Assembly: GCA_963751835.1 (NCBI GenBank)
Contig: CAVVWD010000035.1
Location: forward strand, 1 to 64,000
Origin: JACVRW01 sp963751835
GTDB taxonomy: Bacteria > Actinomycetota > Thermoleophilia > Solirubrobacterales > Thermoleophilaceae
Direction of reading: 5' to 3'
DNA length: 64,000 nt
In this document: positions 1-8,319 of the stretch, piece after piece
How the letters are laid out: each line of letters opens with the position of its first letter
Numbering within the stretch: the first letter of the stretch is position 1
Notes under the pieces: generated by a model
Told to the model about the DNA's origin: nothing
Databases searched by the model: none
The model's input: the letters and a program-made list of their open reading frames with translations, nothing else
Position numbers and translations under genes: made by a program

Positions 1-40
1 ACGCCCTGCGCCGACGCAGTCGCGCCAAGGAGGAAAAGAT

Positions 41-1230
41 ATGCCGAAGATGACCGGTGGTCAGGCACTCGCAAAGTCGCTCTACCGCGAAGGCGTACGC
101 GTCATATTTGGCCTGCCTGGCGTGCAGCTGTATCACCTGCTGGATGGCCTCTACGATGAACCCGGCATCCGTTTTATCACCACCCGCCATGAGCAGGCGA
201 CGAGCTACATGGCGGACGGGTACGCCCGTGCTGGGGGCGGCATTGGCACGGCCCTCGTGGTGCCCGGCCCCGGCCTGCAAAATGCCTCTGCAGGCATTGG
301 CACCGCGTACGCCGCCTCGTCGCCGATCCTGGTGGTGTCCGGACAGATTGAACGCGATCTCATTGGCGTTGACCGGGGCATGCTGCATGAAGTGAACGAT
401 CAAATGGACACCATTCGCCCGGTCACCAAGTGGGCCGCACGCATCTTGAAGCCCCAGGACGTGCCGGCCACCGTGCATGAGGCCTTCCGCCAGCTCAAGA
501 CCGGCCGCCCCCGGCCCGTGGAGATTGAAATCCCCCCCGAAACGCTGGCCGAAGAAGCCGACATCGAGTTGCTCGAACCGGCCCATCCCCTCCGGCCAGC
601 GGCCAGCGCCGAGCAGATTCAGACGGGGCGCTGAGGTGTTGCGGCACGCCAAGCAGCTCCTCATCATTGCCGGGGGCGGGGTCATCTCCTCCAAGGCCAG
701 CGCCGCCCTGCAAACGCTGGCGGAGTTCCTGCAAGCCCCCGTGATCACCACCGCCGAGGGCAAAGGGGCGCTGTCCGATCGGCACCCCCTGGCGCTGGGG
801 GCCATGCGTCTGCGCCAGGATCCGATCGTCGAGTACCTGGCGCAGACGGATGTCGTGCTGGCGGTGGGCACGCGCCTGGCCTTTCCCCAGCTCTTCAGTG
901 GGCAGACGGTGGTGCAGATTGACGTGGACGCGGCGGAAGTGGGGCGCAACTATGCGCCCACGGTCGGTCTGGTCGGCGATGCGCAACGCACGTTGGAAGC
1001 CCTGTACACCACGCTGGCGGCCACCATGCCGGCGCGGCCCAGCCGCCAGGAGGAGGTCGCGGCCCTGAAGCGGGCACGCCGTGAGAGTCCGCACGCCAAT
1101 CTGCAGCCGTTGGCCGGGTTCCTCACGGCCATCCGCAATGCCATGCCGGACGATGGGATCGTCGTTGCCGGGATGACCCAGGTCGGCTATTACAGCCGCC
1201 CCTACTACCCGGTCTACCAGCCGGGCACGC
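41..1230 (+). pseudogene. Acetolactate-synthase-like TPP enzyme, frameshifted and truncated
   Basis: The N-terminal reading frame (41-634) is a clear TPP-enzyme pyrimidine-binding domain, with the active-site Glu in TTRHEQATSYMADGYAR. Near 615-635 the frame changes. The next frame continues directly into the central TPP-enzyme domain (AEVLRHAKQLLIIAGGG onward), so a single indel splits one gene. The third domain, which carries the GDG-type TPP/Mg site, begins (DGIVVAGMTQVGYY) but is lost at about 1230, where the sequence becomes the 3' end of an opposite-strand TetR gene. The start is well supported by AAGGAGGAAAAG about 6 bases before the ATG. Acetolactate synthase, benzoylformate decarboxylase-like or another family member cannot be told apart. 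Codon choice looks less GC-biased than that of the rest of the window. As given it cannot encode an active enzyme. Confidence 0.8.
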
Positions 1231-1705
1231 GGCGACTCAGCTTGCCGTTGTCGCGCATGGCCCGCAGCCCCTCCACCAGGTGACCCTGCCACTCGTCGAG
1301 GGAGCGGGCGAGCTCCTGGCGCGCCCGCTCGTCCGCCTCGGCCAGCTCGGGCACCAGCGATCCGATCGGGCAGCCACCGTGCGCGCGCAGCGCCGTCTGG
1401 TGCCCCACCAGGCTGTCGAACCAGGCCTCGATCGCAGCCCAGCTGTCGAGACGGTCGAGATACGGGCGCTGGCCGTCGAGCACCACTGCCTTGGTGTGGG
1501 TCACCACGGCCCGCATCAGGTCGGCCTTGTCGTCGAAGTAGTGGTAGACCTGCGACTTGCTCACGCCAGCCGCGGCGATCACGTCGTCCAGGCTGGTTCC
1601 GCGGACGCCGTTCTCGCGGACCAGCCCGGCGGTCGTCGCGACGATCCGCCGCCGCGTGGCGCGTCCCTTTTCGGTTTTCGGAGCGGCGGGCACGGGTGGC
1701 AGCAT
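1214..1705 (-). CDS. TetR/AcrR family regulator, C-terminus truncated
   Basis: The N-terminal helix-turn-helix domain is typical of TetR (TTAGLVRENGVRGTSLDDVI, then AAAGVSKSQVYHYFDDKADL). A ligand-domain segment with the GCPIGSLVPEL motif of one TetR subgroup follows. Upstream in-frame starts exist up to 1759, but I prefer the ATG at 1705: an operator-like palindrome lies 11 bp upstream of it and would otherwise sit inside the coding region. From this start the protein is 163 residues, shorter than the usual 190-200. The match ends at AMRDNGKLS, where the sequence changes to that of the truncated TPP gene on the other strand, so the last helices are missing. Probably autoregulated. Its target genes are not evident. 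Confidence 0.8.
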   Translation of the reverse strand: MLPPVPAAPKTEKGRATRRRIVATTAGLVRENGVRGTSLDDVIAAAGVSKSQVYHYFDDKADLMRAVVTHTKAVVLDGQRPYLDRLDSWAAIEAWFDSLVGHQTALRAHGGCPIGSLVPELAEADERARQELARSLDEWQGHLVEGLRAMRDNGKLSRRVPGW

Positions 1706-1715
1706 ACCCAACGTT

Positions 1716-1731
1716 TGGACCTGACGGTCCA
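1716..1731. promoter_or_regulatory. TetR operator-like inverted repeat
   Basis: TGGACC and GGTCCA form perfect arms around TGAC, 11 bp upstream of the preferred TetR start. TetR-family dimers usually bind such short palindromes next to their own gene, so autoregulation is likely. The site also argues against the longer N-terminus, which would overlap it. Confidence 0.55.
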
Positions 1732-1755
1732 TTTTTCTGCGCGGTGTCAGTTTCC

Positions 1756-2027
1756 TCAAAACCGCCGCTGAGTCGCGTCACGCCGCGCCAGCACGAACAA
1801 GCCGGCGGCGGTCACGACACCCAGCACCGGCACCGCGCGACGGGCTGCCGACGGTGACAGCACCAGCTCGAACAGCGGGACAGGGTCTCGCACACGTTCC
1901 TGCAGTCCGCCCAGAGACGGGCTCCCCGCGACAAATCTCGATGCATGCGGACTGGGCGCGGGACAGCGGCGAGATGGCGGACGGCCAACATCGTGGCAAG
2001 GCTAAGTTGGGCCGCCGGCTGGCTCAT
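1756..2027 (-). pseudogene. Possible frameshifted small gene with a C-terminal hydrophobic segment
   Basis: This is a weak call. One minus-strand frame ending at the TGA at 1756-1758 reads as plausible protein: VRDPVPLFELVLSPSAARR, then VPVLGVVTAAGLFVLARRD, a hydrophobic stretch followed by arginines. That frame has no usual start codon. A neighbouring frame has an ATG at 2027 (MSQPAAQLSLATMLAVRHL) and could join it through a frameshift near 1930. I do not recognise a family. It could be the remains of a small membrane protein or chance open sequence. Confidence 0.2.
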
Positions 2028-2113
2028 CGGTAGGCGGCCGCGACCCTGTTTCGGAGAACTACGGGGACAACGGCGCCCCCGGCAACCCGCTGCGCGCCTG
2101 GGCCAGCGCCAGA

Positions 2114-2135
2114 AGCCCCGCCGGGCGGCGGGGCT
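2114..2135 (-). terminator. Hairpin terminator after the small secreted protein
   Basis: AGCCCCGCC and GGCGGGGCT form a perfect 9-bp stem around GGGC. It lies 22 bp past the stop codon of the minus-strand gene at 2158-2553. There is no clear U-tract, as is common for GC-rich actinobacterial terminators. Confidence 0.6.
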
Positions 2136-2157
2136 CCTGGGTGCGAGTCCGTCTCGT

Positions 2158-2553
2158 TCAGCCCGCGGTGCGCACGCGGCCGCGCCGGTCGAGGCCCATC
2201 GCCGCCAGCGTGCCGAGGGCGAACAGCCCGGCAACGGCAGCGGCGCCAATCGCCGCGGATCCCCAGTCGAAGCCGGAGTCGGGCGCCCCCACGGGAGGCA
2301 CGTCGCTCACGGTGACTGTGGACGCGGTGGGCGAGCCGGTGCCGCGCGAGGCGAGCGCCTGCTGCTCGCACGAGCCGAGGGCCTCGGCTCCGTAGGCGGC
2401 GATCCACTGCTGCTCACAGGCGCTGGCCGGCTCGAGGAGCTGCTCGGCCGGGCGCGCGGTCGCCGTGGCGGCCGTCAGCGCCAACATGAGGGCGGCGAGG
2501 GCCATGGCAAGCGGTCTCAGCCCGAGCTGATGGGAACGACGGGGGAAGGTCAC
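2158..2553 (-). CDS. Small secreted, C-terminally membrane-anchored protein of unknown function
   Basis: This 131-residue protein has a signal peptide (basic MTFPRRSHQLGLR, then hydrophobic LAMALAALMLALTAATATA) and a short exported part with two cysteines. A C-terminal hydrophobic helix (GSAAIGAAAVAGLFALGTL) is followed by positive residues (LDRRGRVR), giving an outside-facing, membrane-anchored topology. The GTG start is fixed by AGGAGGACTC immediately upstream. The stretch DSGFDWGSAAIGA before the helix resembles the end of many short secreted proteins of GC-rich actinobacteria; I know of no assigned role. It lies downstream of the BMP-domain gene on the same strand, 61 bp away, and is followed by a hairpin terminator. 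Confidence 0.75.
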   Translation of the reverse strand: MTFPRRSHQLGLRPLAMALAALMLALTAATATARPAEQLLEPASACEQQWIAAYGAEALGSCEQQALASRGTGSPTASTVTVSDVPPVGAPDSGFDWGSAAIGAAAVAGLFALGTLAAMGLDRRGRVRTAG

Positions 2554-2614
2554 GAGTCCTCCTGAGGGGTATAGGTGGGCCTGTAGTCCGCGCCGCAGCC
2601 TGCAGGGTGCCGCT

Positions 2615-3649
2615 CTATTCGCGCTCTATGCGCCTGCTGTCCGGGACGGTGGGGACCTCGATGTCGCCGGCGATGATCCGCATGCGGAGCCGGTCCAGCC
2701 GTGGGCGGATGTCGTCGATGAAGCCGCCGCTGAGCGCGAGCCCGACGCCCCCGGAGCCGAGCCCCAGCCGCTGCACTCCGGGCCTCAACGTGCCGTTTGC
2801 GTACTCGGCGAGCGCCAGGTACGCGGCGCGATCGAAGCGCTTGAGCATCGATGTGAGCACGTGTTGCCGCACGGCCTCGCCGGAGATGCCCAGCTCGGTG
2901 GGATTGAAGGTGGAGATCGTTCGGTACTGGTCGGTGTCGACACCGATCGCCCACAGCTTCCTCTCGGGTCGCGAGAGTGTGCGTGCGGTCTCGAACAGGC
3001 CGTACCCGGACCAGCCCGCGGCGTGATAGATGACGTCCGCGCCGCGGGAGTACAGCCGCTGGGCCGCGCGGCGCGCCAGCGTGAAGCTGTTGAAGCCGCT
3101 GAAGTCGGGCGGCCGGGTCAGATAGCTCGCGCGCACCCGGATGGTCGGATCGATCGCGCGGGCGCCGGCTTCGTAGCCCGCATGAAACCTCCAAATCATG
3201 TCGGAGTCCGAACCGCCAATGAAGCCGATCTCGCCGGTTCGGCTTTTCAGCGCGGCGGCAGCGCCGGCGAGGAACGACCCTTCCTCCTCCGCGTAGGTCA
3301 CGTAGGTGACGTTTGCGAGCCGTCCCACCTGCCCGAATGTGACGAAGTGGGTCTCCGGATAGTCCCGAGCAACGGCGTCCAGCGCCGCGGGGTCCGCCTC
3401 CGCCACCCCGGTGTCGGTCACGATGAGCTTGACCCCGCGTTCGGCCTGCCGTCGCAGCTCGGAGCGGACGGTCGACCCTGGCGTCGCGACCTTCTCCGCA
3501 TCGAGTCCCAGCCGCGACACGGCTCGGTCGAAGCCCGCCGCGGCCGCGATATCCACCTCTTGGTCACCCCCGAAGTACACGAGCGCCACATCTGGGGGCC
3601 CGCTACCGAGCCAGGCCATGACCCCGACGGTCGCCGCGGCGACGAGCAC
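2615..3649 (-). CDS. Membrane-anchored BMP-family ligand-binding domain (downstream half of a split SARP protein)
   Basis: The product begins with a transmembrane segment. In the same frame upstream of the first Met, to about 3690, it reads RLRALAAALLVLVAAATVGV. A Bmp-type (PF02608) periplasmic binding fold follows: PDVALVYFGGDQEVD, VKLIVTDTGVAEADPAALDA, AEEEGSFLAGAAAALKSRTG, GEIGFIGGSDSDM, and GADVIYHAAGWSGYGLFETA. Such domains bind nucleosides or similar ligands outside the membrane. The reading frame joins that of the upstream SARP-nSTAND gene by one frame change near 3675-3695, and no independent ribosome site is visible. I infer that the ancestral product was one transmembrane regulator with DNA binding inside and ligand binding outside. 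Confidence 0.7.
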   Translation of the reverse strand: MLVAAATVGVMAWLGSGPPDVALVYFGGDQEVDIAAAAGFDRAVSRLGLDAEKVATPGSTVRSELRRQAERGVKLIVTDTGVAEADPAALDAVARDYPETHFVTFGQVGRLANVTYVTYAEEEGSFLAGAAAALKSRTGEIGFIGGSDSDMIWRFHAGYEAGARAIDPTIRVRASYLTRPPDFSGFNSFTLARRAAQRLYSRGADVIYHAAGWSGYGLFETARTLSRPERKLWAIGVDTDQYRTISTFNPTELGISGEAVRQHVLTSMLKRFDRAAYLALAEYANGTLRPGVQRLGLGSGGVGLALSGGFIDDIRPRLDRLRMRIIAGDIEVPTVPDSRRIERE

Positions 3650-5789
3650 GAGCAGCGCGGCGGCCAGCGCCCGGAGCCTGCGTGCTGGCTCTTCGCTCCA
3701 GCCGCTGCTGCCGGTCGCGCCGATCGTCCTCCTCGGCCTGCTCCGTGCGCCGGCGCTCGAGCGCGCTGTCGAGGAACGCCCGTTCGCTCGAGGTCAGGCG
3801 GAGCGTCGTCCGGCGGCTCCATGTCTCGTACTCCGCGAGCCTGCTTCCGGTGATCAGGTAGTCGGGGTTGCGGTCGGTCGATTTCCACTCCTCGGCCGCC
3901 GCCGCCAGGGACTGCTGGCGGCGGAGGTCTTCCCTGTGCGCTTCGATCCATCCGGCGAGTCGTTCCCATTCCCACAGCAGCGCCTCGTGTGCGACCTCCA
4001 CGACGGCGTCCCCGGTGGTGGGATCGCGGTCGAACGAGAGGAGCCGGTGGCGACCGAACTCGTCGAGGACCGCCGACAGCGCGACCGGGTCGACGTCGAG
4101 AGCGCTGAGTTCGCGCAGCGGAGCCCGGCGCCGCGACGGCCGGGCACCCTCGCTCAGGCTGACGAGTCGCAGGAAGACCTGTTGCGCGACCTGCTGCCGG
4201 TCGCCGTCCAGCGCCACGAAGCTCTCCTCGGAGCGGCGCGACAACAGCGCGCGCAGGCCTCCCGCCCTCCGATACTCCTCCAGCGAGAGCGTCGACCCCG
4301 TCCTCCGTTCGAAGAGCTCGGTCAGCGCGTATTGGAGCAGCGGGAGCGCCCCGACTTGGTCGGTGGTGTCGGCTACAAGCTCGGCGAGGAGCGCCGGCTC
4401 CACCTCCACTCCTACCCGCCGGGCGGGAGCCAGCACGGCCGCCTCGAGCTCATCCGCGGCCATGGGGAGGACGTTGAGAACGCCCGAGGTCAGGAGCGTG
4501 CAGAAGTCCGCGTGCTGAAGCGGCCGATCGTAGAAGTCCGCCCGCAACGTTAGGACCACCGAGAGCGGCGAGTCGGCGTCCATCACCGCTCTTGTGATGT
4601 GACGCAGGAACCTGGCCGCGGTCGACTCGTCGCTCAAGCTGAAGAGCTCCTCGAACTGGTCGATCGCAAGCAGCACGGGAGCGCCGGCGGGCGACTTCGC
4701 CGCCGCGTCCGCGAGTGCGCGCTCCACCTGCTCGAACGGGTGTCCTCCCGGCATCATCGTGGCGATCGGCCATTGGGCCGACCCGGGCAGGGCACCCGCC
4801 CGGAGAGCCGGGATCAGGCCGGCGTTCAGCACGCTCGACTTACCGCACCCGGACGGGCCGACCAGCGCCACAACGCGGGTGCCGGAGCCGAGCGACTCGA
4901 GCAGCTCGGACACGAGACCGTCACGGCCGAAGAAGTCCTCCGCGTCCTGCTCCGTGAACGGCCGCAGGCCCTTGTAGGGGTTTCGGATCGACCCCGGGGC
5001 GCCGCTCGCCTCAAGGGCCAGCGACGGGTCATGGAGAAGAACCCGCTCGTTGAGCCGCTGCAGGGACGGCGACGGGGCGAGGCCGAGCTCGTCCGCGAGC
5101 AGGCGGTGGAACTGCTGATAGACGCGCAGCGCATCCGGATGGCGGCCGCAGCGGTACAGCGCGACCATCTGCAGCTCGCGCGGGCGCTCGCGGAGCGGAT
5201 CCGTGCGGATCGCCGCCTCGACAAGCGTCAGGGCCTCCCGGTCCCGGCCCAGTGCCAGCTCCGCGACGGCGAGCTCCTCGACCGCGTGCAGCCGAAGATC
5301 CTCCAGCCGGCGGACGGGGTTCCGGGCGAACTCCTCGAAGGAAAAGTCCGACAGCGGCTCACCCCTCCAGAGCTCCAGCGCCTCCCCGAGCAGCGCAGCT
5401 CCCCGCTCCAGATCGTCCGCAGCGTCGCGGGTTCCCTCCGCAACGAGGCGCTCGAACAGCAGCGCGTCTATCGAATCGGGGTCGGCCTCGACCAGGTAGC
5501 CCGGTGCGCTGGTGACGATCGCCCGCTCAGCCCCGACCGCCTCGAGCGCCTTTCGAAGCCCGGACACATAGATCTGGATCGAGTGCGCCGCGGTACGGGG
5601 CGGGTTGTCGGTCCAGACCAGCTCGATCAGGCGGTCGGTCGAGACGACCTCGCCGGCGTGCAGGAGCAGGATCGCGAGCAGCGCGCGCTGCTTTGGAGGC
5701 CCGAGATCGACAACTCGCCCGTTTGAGCGCACCTCGAGGGACCCGAGGAGCCGGTAGTGCACGGCGTCCTCCGGGCCCCCGGTCTCCAT
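3603..5789 (-). CDS. SARP/BTAD transcriptional regulator with nSTAND ATPase domain
   Basis: The ATG at 5789 (METGGPEDAVHYRLLGSLEV) is the natural start; the longer frame upstream lacks domain similarity. In order: winged-helix Trans_reg_C domain (about residues 10-95, PPRTAAHSIQIYVSGLRKAL), BTAD helical domain (about 100-245, ending QFHRLLADELGLAPSPSLQ), then a STAND-type NTPase from about 265 (NPYKGLRPFTEQDAEDFFGR; Walker A GPSGCGKSS; Walker B-like VLLAIDQFEELF). This is the AfsR/SARP activator layout. The final 35 or so residues are frameshift readthrough: near 3680 the true protein passes into the next frame and becomes a membrane helix plus a BMP-type domain. It is divergent from the SRPBCC-TrmO gene, with 147 bp between starts. 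Confidence 0.8.
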   Translation of the reverse strand: METGGPEDAVHYRLLGSLEVRSNGRVVDLGPPKQRALLAILLLHAGEVVSTDRLIELVWTDNPPRTAAHSIQIYVSGLRKALEAVGAERAIVTSAPGYLVEADPDSIDALLFERLVAEGTRDAADDLERGAALLGEALELWRGEPLSDFSFEEFARNPVRRLEDLRLHAVEELAVAELALGRDREALTLVEAAIRTDPLRERPRELQMVALYRCGRHPDALRVYQQFHRLLADELGLAPSPSLQRLNERVLLHDPSLALEASGAPGSIRNPYKGLRPFTEQDAEDFFGRDGLVSELLESLGSGTRVVALVGPSGCGKSSVLNAGLIPALRAGALPGSAQWPIATMMPGGHPFEQVERALADAAAKSPAGAPVLLAIDQFEELFSLSDESTAARFLRHITRAVMDADSPLSVVLTLRADFYDRPLQHADFCTLLTSGVLNVLPMAADELEAAVLAPARRVGVEVEPALLAELVADTTDQVGALPLLQYALTELFERRTGSTLSLEEYRRAGGLRALLSRRSEESFVALDGDRQQVAQQVFLRLVSLSEGARPSRRRAPLRELSALDVDPVALSAVLDEFGRHRLLSFDRDPTTGDAVVEVAHEALLWEWERLAGWIEAHREDLRRQQSLAAAAEEWKSTDRNPDYLITGSRLAEYETWSRRTTLRLTSSERAFLDSALERRRTEQAEEDDRRDRQQRLERRASTQAPGAGRRAARARRRGDRRGHGLAR

Positions 5790-5936
5790 TCTTTGTGCGC
5801 GCCCGAGGGTGTCCACTACACAACGAGTCCAAGGCCAAGGTAACCCGGGTTGGCTACAAGCGCAACTCCTCATCGGGTACATGCGCTGCGCGTCGGACTT
5901 GTCCACGCGCACGAGAGAGTGGAGACTGGCCGCACG

Positions 5937-6791
5937 ATGAGCTCGACGATTCGCGTCGAAGAGTCGGTGCAGATCGCCAAGCCACCCGCCGAGGTATGGG
6001 AGGCGATCGCCGACTATGCGTTCGATCTCGAATGGCGGAAGGGGCTTCTCGAGATGAGGCCCGACCCGCCGGGGCCACCGGCGTCGGGCACGAGAGTTCA
6101 CGAGGTCGTCAGGAACTCGGGACGCGAGTACGTCGCGGACACCGTGGTGACGGCTCTGGATCCCGGTGTCTCGTACCGGTTCGCGGGCACGGGCACGATC
6201 GGCGGCCTCAGTGGGGGCCGAGCGGTGCGTGCCGACGCGCCCGGAACCGGTGCCGTGTTCACCTACACCATCGAGCTTCAGCCCAAGGGAGGCATGCGCC
6301 TACTCGGCCCGCTTCTCGGCCCGCTGGTTCGCTCCGGGCTGAAGAAGGACCTCCAGAAGCTCAGGACACTTCTCGAGAACCACCGCTACGAGGTGACGCC
6401 GATAGGAACGGTCGAGTCTCCCCTGACCGATCCTGCGTCGGCACCGAACCAGGGTGACGAGGGGGCGCCCGACGCGTGGCTTGCCTTCGAGCCCGCCGTG
6501 CTCGACGCCCTCGACGGCATCCGGGCGGGGGACGAGGTGATCGTCCTCACCTGGCTCGACCGTGCGCGCCGCGACGTCCTGCGGGTGCATCCACGCGGCG
6601 ACATGTCGAGAGAGCAGCAGGGCGTGTTCAACACCCGCTCCCCCGACCGGCCCAACCCAATCGGGCTGCACCGGGTTCGGGTCGCGTCGATCGACGGCGG
6701 CAGGGTCCGGGTGCACAACCTCGAGGCCGTGGACGGGACGCCGATCGTCGACGTGAAGCCGGTGCTCAGCAGCGACATCAGCGAGCGCTGA
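5937..6791 (+). CDS. SRPBCC (polyketide cyclase/START-like) domain fused to a TrmO/TsaA-like domain
   Basis: The ATG at 5937 (MSSTIRVEESVQIAKPPAEV) follows GGAG at 10 bp; an earlier in-frame start at 5850 adds no recognisable sequence. Residues 1 to about 142 are an SRPBCC fold (PPAEVWEAIADYAFDLEWRK; C-terminal helix LVRSGLKKDLQKLRTLLENH). From about 144 the protein is a UPF0066/TrmO domain (YEVTPIGTVESPLTDP, QQGVFNTRSPDRPNPIGLH, VHNLEAVDGTPIVDVKP). In Escherichia coli TrmO uses SAM to methylate the N6 atom of t6A37 in tRNA. No stop or start separates the halves, so this is a true in-frame fusion. The hydrophobic SRPBCC pocket might bind a substrate, but the role of the fusion is unknown. The hydrolase gene starts 3 bp downstream. 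Confidence 0.85.
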   Translation: MSSTIRVEESVQIAKPPAEVWEAIADYAFDLEWRKGLLEMRPDPPGPPASGTRVHEVVRNSGREYVADTVVTALDPGVSYRFAGTGTIGGLSGGRAVRADAPGTGAVFTYTIELQPKGGMRLLGPLLGPLVRSGLKKDLQKLRTLLENHRYEVTPIGTVESPLTDPASAPNQGDEGAPDAWLAFEPAVLDALDGIRAGDEVIVLTWLDRARRDVLRVHPRGDMSREQQGVFNTRSPDRPNPIGLHRVRVASIDGGRVRVHNLEAVDGTPIVDVKPVLSSDISER

Positions 6792-6793
6792 CC

Positions 6794-7666
6794 ATGCGGC
6801 GGTCCTCGCCGGTCGACGGCTTCCGGCTTGCCTACGACCGTGACGGCTCCGGGCCTCCCGTCGTGCTGCTTCACGGCTGGCCGGGGGACCGAGCCGACTA
6901 CCGCGAGGTGACGGGCTTGCTGAGCGACGCCGCCGAGGTGATCGTCCCCGACCTGCGCGGCTTCGGTGAGTCCGACAAGCATCCAGAACCCCCGGCGCGC
7001 GCGTACTCCGCGCAGGCGCAGGCCCGCAGCGTCATCGGTCTCATCGATGAGCTTGGTCTGAAGGCCCCGCTGATCGCCGGCTACGACATCGGCAGCCGCG
7101 TGGCCCAGACGATCGCCCGCGAGTCTCCCGATCTCGTGAGCGCGCTAGTGGTCTCCCCGCCGCTGCCCGGCGCCGGCGACCGGGTGCTGAGCGCCGAGGC
7201 GCAGCGCGAGTTCTGGTACCAGGCATTCCACCAGCTGCGCGTCGTCGACGAGATCATCGACGGGAAGCGCGCGGCCGTGCGCAGCTACCTCCGCCACTTC
7301 TGGTCGCACTGGTCGGGCCCCGATTTCCAGCAGCCGGAAGCAGAGCTCGACCGGCTCGCGGACCTCTACGGCGCCCCGGGCGCCTTCAGCGCGTCGGTCG
7401 GCTGGTACCGCGCGGGCTCGGGAATGGTCGCAACGAGCCTGGCCGAGAAGGCACCCGGGCCGGAAGACCGAATCGCCGTGCCCACGACCATCCTGTGGCC
7501 GGACCACGACCCGCTCTTCCCTCCGAGCTGGGCCGACCGGTTGGGAGACTTCTTCAGCGCCGTCACCCTGCAAGCACTCTCCGGCGTCGGCCACTTCGTC
7601 CCACTCGAGGCAGCGCCGCAGTTCGCGGCCGCAATCCGAGCGACTGCGTCAGGATCGCGGAGGTAG
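6794..7666 (+). CDS. Alpha/beta hydrolase of the epoxide hydrolase/haloalkane dehalogenase type
   Basis: The fold markers are complete: oxyanion-hole motif VVLLHGWPGDRADY, nucleophile elbow GYDIGSRVAQ with Asp in place of Ser, acid region TTILWPDHDPLFPP and catalytic His in SGVGHFVPLEAAPQ. An Asp nucleophile is typical of epoxide hydrolases and dehalogenases, which form an ester intermediate. The substrate cannot be read from the sequence. Length (290 residues) fits the family. The gene starts 3 bp after the SRPBCC-TrmO gene and is followed 15 bp later by a methyltransferase on the same strand, so the three probably form one transcript. The protein is cytoplasmic, with no signal peptide. Confidence 0.85.
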   Translation: MRRSSPVDGFRLAYDRDGSGPPVVLLHGWPGDRADYREVTGLLSDAAEVIVPDLRGFGESDKHPEPPARAYSAQAQARSVIGLIDELGLKAPLIAGYDIGSRVAQTIARESPDLVSALVVSPPLPGAGDRVLSAEAQREFWYQAFHQLRVVDEIIDGKRAAVRSYLRHFWSHWSGPDFQQPEAELDRLADLYGAPGAFSASVGWYRAGSGMVATSLAEKAPGPEDRIAVPTTILWPDHDPLFPPSWADRLGDFFSAVTLQALSGVGHFVPLEAAPQFAAAIRATASGSRR

Positions 7667-7681
7667 GATCGCGGCATCGAG

Positions 7682-8308
7682 GTGCGACGCCGGATCCTGT
7701 CGGGCATCGCACGCCAAGCTGGACATCCCGCGGGGCTCGCGGGGCGTCTCATGGGCGTGGCGCTCAATCTCGGCGACCGCAGCGACGTGACGGCAGCGGT
7801 CGATGCACTACCGATTTCGCCCGAGGGCGTCGTTGCCGACGTCGGCTTCGGGGGCGGAGTCGGGATCGCGCTTCTGCTCGATCGCATCGATGCCCGCGGG
7901 AAGGTCCACGGGGTGGAGGTCTCTTCGGAGATGCTCAGCCGCGCGACTCATCGGTTTCGCGATGAGATATCCGCAGGCCGGCTCGAGCTTCATCGAGCGT
8001 CGATAACGGATTTGCCGTTCGATCCGGGGTCCGTTGACGGCATCATCACCACGCACACCGTCTACTTCGTTTCCGACCTCGGGCGGGCCTTCGGCGAGCT
8101 GGCCGATGCGTTGAAGGGCTCCGGTGAAGCCGTTATCGGGCTTGGGGATCCCGAGGCGATGAAGGGTTTCGCTCCCTATGGCTTCCGGATTCGCCCCGTC
8201 GAGGAGATCTTGGACGCGCTCGAGCGCGCCGGCTTCACCCTCAGAGCACATCAACAGATCGGTGAGGGTTCCCGGCGCTTCCATGTGCTGCTCGCGTCGG
8301 TGGGCTGA
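7682..8308 (+). CDS. Class I SAM-dependent methyltransferase
   Basis: The GTG start at 7682 gives a 208-residue protein. The SAM-binding motif I is VVADVGFGGGVGIALLLDRI, followed by an acidic strand end (VHGVEVSSEMLSRA) and the motif-IV region (SVDGIITTHTVYFVSDLGRAF) of the Methyltransf_11 family. The N-terminal lead (RQAGHPAGLAGRLMGVALNL) resembles small-molecule methyltransferases that act on lipids, quinones or metalloid compounds; the substrate is unknown. It is the last gene of the probable three-gene unit from 5937 and converges on nhaA with an 11-bp gap. Confidence 0.8.
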   Translation: MRRRILSGIARQAGHPAGLAGRLMGVALNLGDRSDVTAAVDALPISPEGVVADVGFGGGVGIALLLDRIDARGKVHGVEVSSEMLSRATHRFRDEISAGRLELHRASITDLPFDPGSVDGIITTHTVYFVSDLGRAFGELADALKGSGEAVIGLGDPEAMKGFAPYGFRIRPVEEILDALERAGFTLRAHQQIGEGSRRFHVLLASVG

Positions 8309-8319
8309 GGGCAGATGGC

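Noticed and set aside
477..1283. The downstream TPP-enzyme frame as an independent gene
   Set aside because: It continues the domain order of the 41-634 frame with no start signal of its own, and its first 50 codons are out-of-frame readthrough of the upstream domain.
5834..5854. AACCCGGGTT palindrome and GCCAA/TTGGC arms upstream of the SRPBCC-TrmO gene
   Set aside because: The two symmetries have different centres and are short; not strong enough to call an operator.
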